Notes under the pieces: model-generated
The model's input: the letters and a program-made list of their open reading frames with translations, nothing else
What the model was told of the DNA's origin: nothing
Databases searched by the model: none
Shown here: piece after piece, positions 52,735 to 60,441 of the stretch
How the letters are laid out: each line of letters begins with the position of its first letter
Numbering within the stretch: position 1 is the first letter of the stretch
NCBI RefSeq assembly: GCF_000189775.2
Contig: NC_015555.1
Coordinates: 1,065,001-1,129,000 of the forward strand
Direction of reading: 5' to 3'
Source of the DNA: Thermoanaerobacterium xylanolyticum LX-11
GTDB lineage: Bacteria; Bacillota; Thermoanaerobacteria; Thermoanaerobacterales; Thermoanaerobacteraceae
Length of the DNA stretch: 64,000 nt
Translations under genes and position numbers: made by a program

Positions 52735-53847
52735 ATGAAAATTTTATTTATGACATTTATCGATATTTTAAATTCACTTCCGCAGAGAAGTCATCACTTG
52801 ATAGATTACTTAAAAGACAAATATGACTTGACGGTAGTATTTTGTAGGTATGACGATCTTGGGGTATTAAAAAAGCAAGAAGGTACGATTACTTATATAG
52901 GAATACCTGTTAAGTTTGCAAGTCTTTTTAGCCCGATGATTTTGTATAAAAAATACGTTGAACTTGATTCTTCTAAATACGATATATGTATTGCACAAGG
53001 TCCATGGGCAGGTTTGACTGCTGTAGAACTTCTGAAGGCTGGGAAAATAAGTTTTTTGGCTTATGAAGATATCGACTATTTTCCTGCGTTTTTTGAATAT
53101 GAGGACATTTATGAGAGGACAAAAAACATGGAGAAATATTGCATTGAAAATTCTGATGTTACATTTTCTGTAAATCAACATTTGATAGAATTGAGAAAAA
53201 ACATGACAGGCATTACACCATATTACATACCAAATGGTGTCAATTATGAACTGTTTAATGGCAGAAAGGAAAAACATCAAGGAATAGTCATTGTATTTAG
53301 CGGTTCATTAGAGCATTGGTCAGGCGTTGAGATGCCTATAAAAGCCCTTCCTATCTTAAGGCGAGAATATGACGTTTCGATGATGATACTTGGGAAGGGA
53401 AAATATGAACATGTTCTTAGGAAATTGTCGAGAGATTGCAAAGTAAATGATGTTGTACATTTTTTGGGAAAAGTAAAGTATAGCGATTTGCCGCTGTATT
53501 TTAATAAAGCTGATATTGGACTTTGTACGCTTTTTCCAACGGAACTAATAAAATATTCTTTTCCACTTAAAGCTGTAGAATACATGGCATCTGGCCTTCC
53601 TGTGATAGCAACAGACATTGGCGATTTAGGGAAATTGATTAAAGAAAATGATTGTGGTATAACTATAGAGTACAATGTATCGGATTTTGTTGAAAAAGCT
53701 ATAGATTTGATAGAAAATTATGATAAAATGAGTATATACGGACGAAACGGAAGGGAATTTGCTAAAACGTTTGACTGGAAAGAACTTTTTAAAAAAGAAA
53801 TGAGCATAATTTTTGAAAAATTAGATAAAGTTATAAAATACAATTGA
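52735..53847 (+). CDS. Family 4 glycosyltransferase
   Basis: ATG 52735, with ATAGGAGGAT upstream, gives 370 residues. An N-terminal Rossmann-like domain begins MKILFMTFIDILNSLPQRSHHLIDYL. The C-terminal half contains TPYYIPNGVNYELF, VFSGSLEHWSGVEMPIKALPIL and a donor-binding segment FPLKAVEYMASGLPVIATDIGDLGKLI, in which the expected E-x7-E pattern is partly present (KAVEYMASG). It should transfer a sugar from a nucleotide donor to a surface or spore polysaccharide. The intron end is only 22 bases upstream, so its native upstream region has been displaced. Confidence 0.85.
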   Translation: MKILFMTFIDILNSLPQRSHHLIDYLKDKYDLTVVFCRYDDLGVLKKQEGTITYIGIPVKFASLFSPMILYKKYVELDSSKYDICIAQGPWAGLTAVELLKAGKISFLAYEDIDYFPAFFEYEDIYERTKNMEKYCIENSDVTFSVNQHLIELRKNMTGITPYYIPNGVNYELFNGRKEKHQGIVIVFSGSLEHWSGVEMPIKALPILRREYDVSMMILGKGKYEHVLRKLSRDCKVNDVVHFLGKVKYSDLPLYFNKADIGLCTLFPTELIKYSFPLKAVEYMASGLPVIATDIGDLGKLIKENDCGITIEYNVSDFVEKAIDLIENYDKMSIYGRNGREFAKTFDWKELFKKEMSIIFEKLDKVIKYN

Positions 53848-53859
53848 AAGGTGATGGCT

Positions 53860-54126
53860 ATGACCAAAAGTATAAAAGATGATGTACTTTTAAGATTAAA
53901 AACCATAAAGGGGCATATAGCTGGAATCGAAAAAATGGTGGAAGAAGACAAAGGATGTTCTAACATTTTGCTTCAAATAGCAGCGGTGAGAGCTTCTTTA
54001 GAAAAAGTTGGATTGTCAATCATAAATGAACATGCTGAACAGTGCTTTCTTGCAAATGAAGATGGAAAGATAACTTATGAGGAACTTCAAAGTGTTGTTG
54101 ATTTATTAGTTAAATTTTTAAAATGA
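53860..54126 (+). CDS. csoR: CsoR/DUF156-family metal-sensitive repressor
   Basis: I choose ATG 53860 (88 residues), seven bases after AAAGGTG. The all-helical DUF156 fold is recognisable in LLRLKTIKGHIAGIEKMVEEDKGCSNILLQIAAVRASLEKVG and INEHAEQCF. The Cys, His, Cys triad that binds Cu(I) in CsoR is complete (C in KGCSN, H and C in NEHAEQC). No copper ATPase or chaperone is adjacent. Members of this family also sense sulfane sulfur, nickel or formaldehyde, so the ligand is not certain. Confidence 0.88.
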   Translation: MTKSIKDDVLLRLKTIKGHIAGIEKMVEEDKGCSNILLQIAAVRASLEKVGLSIINEHAEQCFLANEDGKITYEELQSVVDLLVKFLK

Positions 54127-54146
54127 GCAATATTTGGCAGTAAAAT

Positions 54147-54170
54147 AGGGTCAGAAAAGACCCTTCTCTA
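54147..54170 (+). terminator. Terminator after the csoR-like gene
   Basis: AGGGTC (54147-54152), loop AGAAAA, GACCCT (54159-54164), then TCTCTA. Weak T tract. Confidence 0.6.
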
Positions 54171-54223
54171 TGTTGATAATGGAAATAGAAGGGTGTATAA
54201 TTAATAAAAAGAAGGTGTTTTAT

Positions 54224-54424
54224 GTGAGAATACATGGTATTGTAGAGAAGATAGAAGATGACGTAGCTATAGTTGTTCTTGATGATGACAGGAAGATAAA
54301 TATTCCCACAAAGTATCTTCCTAGTAATATTGCTGAAGAAGATGCTATTGATATTTCATTGGATGTCAATGAAAGAGGACGAAAATTAAAAAAGTTGATT
54401 GAAGAATCAAGGGAGGAAGACTAA
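54224..54424 (+). CDS. DUF3006 family small protein
   Basis: GTG 54224 follows GAAGGTG (the overlapping ATG runs into TGA), giving 66 residues: VRIHGIVEKIEDDVAIVVLDDDRKINIPTKYLP and then an acidic/basic helix. The short beta-barrel-like pattern is that of DUF3006. The function is unknown. It lies between csoR and the hfs operon and has its own ribosome site. Confidence 0.75.
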   Translation: MRIHGIVEKIEDDVAIVVLDDDRKINIPTKYLPSNIAEEDAIDISLDVNERGRKLKKLIEESREED

Positions 54425-54446
54425 TTTTTTAATTTTTTAACGCTAA

Positions 54447-54464
54447 TTGTTAATAAATTAACTA
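54447..54464. promoter_or_regulatory. Rex operator upstream of hfs
   Basis: TTGTTAATAAATTAACTA matches the Rex consensus TTGTTAANNNNTTAACAA at all fixed positions except one (T for A at position 17). It lies three bases upstream of the -35 box. Rex leaves its site when NADH is high relative to NAD+, so the hydrogenase operon would be induced under reducing conditions. Confidence 0.75.
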
Positions 54465-54467
54465 TTA

Positions 54468-54496
54468 TTTACACGCTTTCTTTTATGTAATAAAAT
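54468..54496 (+). promoter_or_regulatory. Promoter of the hfs operon
   Basis: TTTACA (54468-54473), a 17-base spacer and TAAAAT (54491-54496). A 13-base palindrome GTATACAGTATAC (54501-54513) covers the expected start site and could be a second operator. Confidence 0.7.
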
Positions 54497-54524
54497 AATT
54501 GTATACAGTATACGGGTGATTTTT

Positions 54525-54770
54525 ATGGTTATTACTGTTTGCGTAGGTAGTTCATGCCACTTGAAAGGTTCCTACGATGTTATAAACAAATTAAAAGAAA
54601 TGATTAAAAATTACGGTATTGAGGACAAAGTAGAATTAAAAGCTGATTTTTGCATGGGCAATTGTTTAAGGGCGGTTTCTGTAAAAATTGATGATGGAAA
54701 GTGTTTATCAGTTAAACCTAATAACGTAGAAAAATTTTTTAAAGAATATGTTTTAGGTGAACTAAAATGA
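54525..54770 (+). CDS. hfsA: Thioredoxin-like [2Fe-2S] protein, HfsA
   Basis: ATG 54525 follows ACGGGTGAT; 81 residues. It is a minimal NuoE/HndA-type thioredoxin-fold ferredoxin: ITVCVGSSCHLKG supplies C-x4-C, and ADFCMGNCLRAVSVKID supplies C-x3-C for one [2Fe-2S] cluster. It probably passes electrons to or from the hydrogenases encoded next; its stop overlaps the next start by four bases. The name follows the four-gene hfs operon described in Thermoanaerobacterium saccharolyticum, recalled rather than searched. Confidence 0.88.
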   Translation: MVITVCVGSSCHLKGSYDVINKLKEMIKNYGIEDKVELKADFCMGNCLRAVSVKIDDGKCLSVKPNNVEKFFKEYVLGELK

Positions 54771-56485
54771 GTGTCATTAATTTCAAAGAAGCCAATTGCA
54801 GAAACTGCTATAAATGCATTAGATACTGCCCAGTAAAAGCGATAAAAGTTAATAATGAACAAGCTGAAATCATAGAATACAGGTGCATAGCATGTGGAAG
54901 ATGTTTAAATATCTGTCCTCAGAATGCGAAGACAGTTAGATCAGATGTAGAAATAGTGCAATCATTTTTAAATCGGGGTGAAAAAGTTGTTTTCACTGTA
55001 GCTCCATCGTATCCTGCACTTGTTGGGCATAATAATGCTTTAAAATTCTTGAAGGCTTTAAAAAGTTTAGGAGCCGAAATGATAGTTGAGACCTCAGTAG
55101 GTGCTATGCTTATATCTAAGGAGTATGAAAAGTATTATAATGATTTGAAATATGACAATTTAATCACTACTTCATGCCCATCCGTAAATTATTTGGTTGA
55201 AAAATACTATCCAGATCTTATAAATTGCCTTGTACCAGTCGTATCACCGATGGTAGCTGTTGGAAGGGCTATAAAAATCATGTACGGTGAAAGCATGAAA
55301 GTTGTATTTATAGGTCCGTGTCTCGCTAAAAAAGCTGAGATGAATGATTTTAGTTGTGAGGGAGCTATAGATGCTGTATTGACATTTGAAGAAGTAATGA
55401 ATTTGCTTGGTACAGATGAAGTAGATTTTGAATATATGGAAGATTATTTGGAAGATGTTGATGTCGAAGAGCAGTACAAATTGTATCCAATTGAAGGAAA
55501 AACAATTGATTGCATGGATGTTGATTTGAATTTAAGAAAGGTTGTCTCTGTGTCATCGATAGAGAATGTCAAAGATCTTTTGAATGATTTAAGATATGGC
55601 AATTTACATGGGTATTGGATAGAAGCTAATGCTTGCGATGGCGGTTGTATCAATGGTCCCGCATTTGGAAAGTTAAAAAGTGGAATTGCAAAAAGAAAGG
55701 AAGAAGTTATAAGCTATTCTCGCGTGAAGGAGAGAGTTAACGATGATTTCAGCGACTTTAGCGATTTTTCTTTAGATTTAAGTCGAAAGTTTATTGATTT
55801 AAGCGATAAATGGAAGATGCCAAGCGAGAGCGAGATAAAAGAGATACTATCGAAAATTGGCAAGTTTTCACCTGAAGATGAATTGAATTGCGGTGCATGT
55901 GGCTATGACACTTGTAGGGAAAAGGCCATAGCAGTCTTTAATGGAATGGCAGAACCTTATATGTGCTTGCCATACATGAGGGGGAGGGCCGAAACATTGT
56001 CCAATATCATAATAAGCTCTACTCCCAATGCCATAATTGCGGTCAATAACGAGTATGAAATTCAAGATATGAACAGAGCATTTGAGAAGATGTTCTTAGT
56101 GAATTCATCAATGGTTAAAGGTGAAGATCTATCGTTGATCTTTGATATATCTGATTTTGTAGAGGTTATTGAAAATAAGAAAAGCATTTTCAACAAGAAA
56201 GTATCATTTAAAAATTACGGAATCATAGCATTGGAAAGCATCTACTATTTAGAAGAGTATAAAATTGCCATTGGGATTTTTACAGATATAACGAAAATGG
56301 AGAAACAAAAGGAAAGTTTCTCAAAACTTAAAAAGGAAAACTACCAGTTAGCACAGCAAGTGATAGATAGACAGATGAAAGTTGCACAAGAGATAGCCAG
56401 CTTGTTAGGGGAAACAACCGCGGAGACAAAAGTCATACTGACCAAAATGAAAGATATGCTGTTAAATCAAGGTGATGATGAATGA
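54767..56485 (+). CDS. hfsB: PAS-domain [FeFe]-hydrogenase-like protein, HfsB (probably sensory)
   Basis: Domains of the 572 residues are: two [4Fe-4S] motifs (CRNCYKCIRYCP and CIACGRCLNICP), an H-cluster domain (~65-310), a further CGACGYDTC-type cluster domain (~375-400), a PAS domain (~415-510) and a C-terminal coiled coil. The H-cluster Cys ligands remain (C137, C185, C290, C294), as do K188 and E191. The proton-shuttle Cys of TSCCP is Ser136, and both usual Met positions are replaced (G183, N288). Such changes mark sensory group C hydrogenases. It likely reads hydrogen or redox state and signals to the phosphatase next door. Confidence 0.88.
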   Translation: MSVINFKEANCRNCYKCIRYCPVKAIKVNNEQAEIIEYRCIACGRCLNICPQNAKTVRSDVEIVQSFLNRGEKVVFTVAPSYPALVGHNNALKFLKALKSLGAEMIVETSVGAMLISKEYEKYYNDLKYDNLITTSCPSVNYLVEKYYPDLINCLVPVVSPMVAVGRAIKIMYGESMKVVFIGPCLAKKAEMNDFSCEGAIDAVLTFEEVMNLLGTDEVDFEYMEDYLEDVDVEEQYKLYPIEGKTIDCMDVDLNLRKVVSVSSIENVKDLLNDLRYGNLHGYWIEANACDGGCINGPAFGKLKSGIAKRKEEVISYSRVKERVNDDFSDFSDFSLDLSRKFIDLSDKWKMPSESEIKEILSKIGKFSPEDELNCGACGYDTCREKAIAVFNGMAEPYMCLPYMRGRAETLSNIIISSTPNAIIAVNNEYEIQDMNRAFEKMFLVNSSMVKGEDLSLIFDISDFVEVIENKKSIFNKKVSFKNYGIIALESIYYLEEYKIAIGIFTDITKMEKQKESFSKLKKENYQLAQQVIDRQMKVAQEIASLLGETTAETKVILTKMKDMLLNQGDDE

Positions 56486-57642
56486 GTCATTACATCGATA
56501 TTGCACATGCATCATTGAATAAGTATGATGAAGAGTTGTGCGGAGATAGTGTTCAAATAATAAGAAAAAAAGATTATGTAATGGCAGTTATGGCAGATGG
56601 ACTTGGAAGTGGTGTTAAGGCGAACATTTTATCTACTTTGACAGTACGAATAGTGTCAAAAATGCTGGATATGGGTTCTGAACTAAAAGATGTGGTAGAA
56701 ACAGTGGCTGAAACATTGCCAATATGCAAAGAGAGGAATATAGCATATTCTACATTTACTGTTGTCTCTATATGTGGCAATAATGCTCATCTGGTTGAAT
56801 ATGACAATCCATCTGTGTTTTATTTTAAGAATGGTGTGTATAAGAAGATTGACAGAAATTGTGTTGAAATAGGTGACAAGAAAATCTTTGAAAGCAGCTT
56901 CAAATTGGATTTGAACGATTCACTGATAGTTGTATCTGACGGAGTAATCCATGCAGGTGTAGGAGGAATATTAAATCTCGGCTGGCAGTGGGATAATGTC
57001 AAGCAATATTTATCAAAAATATTGGAAGTCTACAGCGATGCATCAGATATTTGCTCACAGCTTATAACAACCTGCAATAATTTGTACAAGAATAAACCAG
57101 GTGATGATACAACTGCAATAGTGATAAAAGTTAACGAATCGAAAAAAGTTACAGTAATGGTAGGACCACCGGTTTTGAAAAATATGGATGAATGGGTTGT
57201 GAAAAAACTCATGAAAAGTGAAGGATTAAAGGTGGTATGTGGCGGTACTGCTGCAAAAATTGTAAGCAGGATTTTAAATAAAGATGTGATCACATCTACA
57301 GAGTATATTGATCCTGACATACCACCTTATGCACACATTGATGGAATTGATTTGGTGACAGAAGGTGTATTGACTTTAAGAAAGACTGTTGAAATTTTCA
57401 AAGAATATATTGAGAATAAAGATTCAAACTTATTGAGATTTTCAAGAAAAGATGCTGCAACTCGGTTGTTTAAGATTTTAAATTACGCTACTGACGTAAA
57501 TTTCTTAGTGGGTCAGGCTGTAAACAGTGCCCATCAAAATCCTGATTTTCCATCTGATCTTAGAATAAAGGTCAGGATTGTGGAAGAGCTTATAAACTTA
57601 TTAGAGATATTAAATAAAAATGTGGAAGTAAATTATTTTTAG
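56482..57642 (+). CDS. hfsC: SpoIIE/PP2C-type serine phosphatase, HfsC
   Basis: The gene overlaps hfsB by four bases; the protein has 386 residues. PP2C-type metal-binding acidic residues appear in VMAVMADGLGSGVKANI, SLIVVSDGVIHAG and NKPGDDTTAIVIKV, giving the SpoIIE phosphatase domain (about residues 5-220). The C-terminal ~160 residues (VGPPVLKNMDEWVVKKLMKSEGLKVVCGGTAAKIVSR...) are an accessory domain found beside hydrogenase genes. It should dephosphorylate a Ser/Thr protein. Coupling to a sensory hydrogenase is the known logic of phosphatase-linked group C systems; the target is unknown. Confidence 0.87.
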   Translation: MSHYIDIAHASLNKYDEELCGDSVQIIRKKDYVMAVMADGLGSGVKANILSTLTVRIVSKMLDMGSELKDVVETVAETLPICKERNIAYSTFTVVSICGNNAHLVEYDNPSVFYFKNGVYKKIDRNCVEIGDKKIFESSFKLDLNDSLIVVSDGVIHAGVGGILNLGWQWDNVKQYLSKILEVYSDASDICSQLITTCNNLYKNKPGDDTTAIVIKVNESKKVTVMVGPPVLKNMDEWVVKKLMKSEGLKVVCGGTAAKIVSRILNKDVITSTEYIDPDIPPYAHIDGIDLVTEGVLTLRKTVEIFKEYIENKDSNLLRFSRKDAATRLFKILNYATDVNFLVGQAVNSAHQNPDFPSDLRIKVRIVEELINLLEILNKNVEVNYF

Positions 57643-57657
57643 AAAGGATAGATTGCC

Positions 57658-59172
57658 TTGTTTAAGTTTAACACAGATGTTCAGATGTTAAAGTACGAGG
57701 TACTTTACAACGTTGCGAAATTGACTCTTGAAGATAGGCTTGAAGATGAATACGACGAAATACCTTATGAGATAATACCGGGAACTAAACCGAGATTTAG
57801 GTGTTGTGTGTATAAAGAAAGAGCTATAATTGAACAAAGAACCAAAGTTGCTATGGGGAAAAATTTAAAGCGTACTATGAAACACGCAGTGGACGGAGAA
57901 GAGCCAATAATTCAGGTTTTAGATATTGCCTGTGAAGAATGTCCAATTAAAAGGTATCGTGTCACTGAAGCTTGTAGAGGGTGTATTACTCACAGGTGTA
58001 CAGAGGTATGTCCAAAAGGTGCCATAACGATAATCAACAAAAAGGCAAACATCGATTATGACAAGTGCATAGAATGTGGTAGATGCAAAGATGCGTGCCC
58101 ATACAATGCAATTTCTGACAATTTGAGGCCATGCATTAGATCTTGTTCAGCAAAAGCCATAACTATGGATGAAGAATTGAAAGCTGCCATAAATTACGAA
58201 AAGTGTACTTCATGTGGTGCTTGTACAGTGGCATGTCCATTTGGAGCTATAACAGACAAGTCTTATATTGTTGACATTATAAGGGCGATTAAGAGTGGGA
58301 AAAAAGTTTATGCGTTGGTAGCGCCAGCCATAGCATCTCAATTTAAAGATGTAACAGTGGGGCAGATAAAATCTGCTTTGAAAGAATTTGGTTTTGTCGA
58401 TGTGATTGAAGTTGCTCTTGGGGCAGATTTTGTAGCTATGGAAGAGGCAAAAGAATTTAGCCATAAAATAAAAGACATAAAAGTCATGACAAGTTCATGT
58501 TGTCCTGCCTTTGTGGCACACATAAAGAAAAGCTATCCTGAGCTATCGCAAAACATATCGACAACTGTATCTCCAATGACAGCTATATCAAAATACATTA
58601 AAAAACACGATCCTATGGCAGTGACAGTATTCATAGGTCCATGTACTGCAAAGAAATCGGAAGTCATGAGAGATGACGTAAAGGGTATAACGGATTTTGC
58701 CATGACATTTGAAGAGATGGTTGCTGTATTAGATGCGGCAAAAATAGACATGAAAGAACAGCCAGATGTGGAAGTGGATGATGCTACGCTTTTTGGAAGA
58801 AAGTTTGCAAGATCGGGAGGAGTCTTAGAGGCTGTAGTTGAAGCCGTTAAAGAAATAGGCGCAGATGTTGAAGTAAACCCTGTAGTATGCAATGGACTTG
58901 ATGAATGCAACAAGACATTGAAAATAATGAAAGCTGGCAAATTGCCAAACAATTTTATAGAAGGCATGGCTTGTGTTGGAGGTTGTATTGGTGGTGCAGG
59001 AGTAATAAATAACAACGTAAATCAAGCAAAATTGGCTGTCAATAAATTTGGTGATTCATCTTACCATAAAAACATAAAAGACAGAATCAGCCAATTTGAT
59101 ACTGATGACGTCGATTTTCATGTTGATCACGGTGAAGATGAGTCAAGTGAAACATCGTTTAAAGAAGCTTAG
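57658..59172 (+). CDS. hfsD: [FeFe]-hydrogenase, HfsD
   Basis: The start is TTG 57658, after AAAGGAT; 504 residues. The N-terminal region has an unusual CEECP-x10-CRGC-x3-RCTEVCP cluster, then CIECGRCKDACP, CIRSCS and CTSCGACTVACP motifs. The H-domain keeps both cysteines of SSCCPAF (C281, C282), the second motif FIGPCTAKKSE (C329, with Gly for Met) and GMACVGGCIGG (M437, C439, C443). It therefore retains the proton path and is the better candidate for hydrogen production. Its acidic tail (DTDDVDFHVDHGEDESSE) is unusual. Confidence 0.9.
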   Translation: MFKFNTDVQMLKYEVLYNVAKLTLEDRLEDEYDEIPYEIIPGTKPRFRCCVYKERAIIEQRTKVAMGKNLKRTMKHAVDGEEPIIQVLDIACEECPIKRYRVTEACRGCITHRCTEVCPKGAITIINKKANIDYDKCIECGRCKDACPYNAISDNLRPCIRSCSAKAITMDEELKAAINYEKCTSCGACTVACPFGAITDKSYIVDIIRAIKSGKKVYALVAPAIASQFKDVTVGQIKSALKEFGFVDVIEVALGADFVAMEEAKEFSHKIKDIKVMTSSCCPAFVAHIKKSYPELSQNISTTVSPMTAISKYIKKHDPMAVTVFIGPCTAKKSEVMRDDVKGITDFAMTFEEMVAVLDAAKIDMKEQPDVEVDDATLFGRKFARSGGVLEAVVEAVKEIGADVEVNPVVCNGLDECNKTLKIMKAGKLPNNFIEGMACVGGCIGGAGVINNNVNQAKLAVNKFGDSSYHKNIKDRISQFDTDDVDFHVDHGEDESSETSFKEA

Positions 59173-59188
59173 GAGTTTTAAAAATGAT

Positions 59189-59215
59189 GGGTCCATCTAT
59201 TGGGCCCTAAATTTT
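59189..59215 (+). terminator. Probable terminator after hfsD
   Basis: GGGTCC (59189-59194) pairs with GGGCCC (59202-59207) with one T-G pair, then TAAATTTTT. The T tract is offset, so efficiency is uncertain. Confidence 0.5.
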
Positions 59216-59284
59216 TGTTGAAATATATATCATCATTAACATATAATATATTTGAATTACATAAAAATGTGAGGACTGATATGT

Positions 59285-60439
59285 ATGGAGGTATATCTTG
59301 ACAATAGCGCCACGACGAAAGTTCGTAGAGAAGTAGCTGAAAAAATGGTTGAAGTAATGGAAGTCGAATATGGCAATCCATCGTCGGTACATCGTAAAGG
59401 ATATAATGCAGAAAAGATATTGTCTAAGTCAAGAGAAGATGTAGCGAAATTATTGGGGGGTGCATCAGATGAAGTATTTTTCACATCAGGTGGAACTGAA
59501 TCAAATAATTTGGCTATACGCGGCATTGTACATAGCATGAAGCGATATGGCAATCATCTGATAACCACAAAGATTGAGCATCCATCTGTATTGAATGTCA
59601 TGAAGCAGCTTGAAGAAGAAGGTTTTGATGTCACTTATCTCAATGTAGATAAACAAGGATATGTAGACTTAGATGAGTTAAAAAATGTCATAAATGACAG
59701 GACGATTTTGATGTCTATAATGGCTGTCAACAATGAGATAGGCACTATAGAACCATTGGATGAGATTGCCAAATTAAAACAAATGAAAGATAAATTTTAT
59801 TTTCATGTTGATGGTGTACAGGCAATTGGAAAAATTAATATTGATTTAAGGAATATTAACATAGACCTTTTGTCTTTAAGCGGCCATAAAATGCATGGGC
59901 CAAAGGGCATAGGAGCTCTATACGTAAAAAAAGGGACTAAAATTAAACCTATTTTGTACGGTGGAGGGCAGGAAGCCAATTTAAGGTCAGGAACTGAAAA
60001 CATGCCAGGCATCGTAGGACTTGGAGAAGCATGTCTATTGATAAATGATAATTTTCTTGAATACGAGGCTAAACTTAAAACATTAAAGAGAAAATTGTAC
60101 GATGGTATAAAAAACGAGATTCCTGATATTCACTTAAATGGCCCTGACATCGATGATGGTGCACCGCAAATATTAAATGTATCTTTTTTAGGTGTAAGAG
60201 GTGAAGTATTGCTTCATGCTTTGGAAGACAAGGGTATATATGTGTCAACTGGTTCTGCTTGTTCATCCCATAAAAATACTGAAAGCCATGTATTAAAGGC
60301 TATTGGATTAAGTAGCGAATATATAGAAGGTGCTATTAGGTTTTCCTTAAGTGTATTTAATACAGATGAAGAAATAGATTATACGGTTGATGTATTAAAG
60401 GAGAAAGTGAAATTTTTAAGGAGATACAAAAGGAGGTAA
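59285..60439 (+). CDS. Cysteine desulfurase (IscS/NifS family)
   Basis: The 384-residue PLP enzyme takes sulfur from cysteine. It shows VYLDNSATTKVRREVAEKM, the His and Asp of the PLP site (HVDGVQAIGK), the Schiff-base Lys in SLSGHKMHGPKGIGALY, and the active-site Cys in STGSACSSHKNTESHVL on its mobile loop. It starts 3 bases before thiI ends the pair, so the two are probably co-transcribed; IscS-type enzymes hand persulfide to ThiI. Its position after the iron-sulfur-rich hfs operon may also serve cluster assembly. Confidence 0.93.
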   Translation: MEVYLDNSATTKVRREVAEKMVEVMEVEYGNPSSVHRKGYNAEKILSKSREDVAKLLGGASDEVFFTSGGTESNNLAIRGIVHSMKRYGNHLITTKIEHPSVLNVMKQLEEEGFDVTYLNVDKQGYVDLDELKNVINDRTILMSIMAVNNEIGTIEPLDEIAKLKQMKDKFYFHVDGVQAIGKINIDLRNINIDLLSLSGHKMHGPKGIGALYVKKGTKIKPILYGGGQEANLRSGTENMPGIVGLGEACLLINDNFLEYEAKLKTLKRKLYDGIKNEIPDIHLNGPDIDDGAPQILNVSFLGVRGEVLLHALEDKGIYVSTGSACSSHKNTESHVLKAIGLSSEYIEGAIRFSLSVFNTDEEIDYTVDVLKEKVKFLRRYKRR

Positions 60440-60441
60440 AA

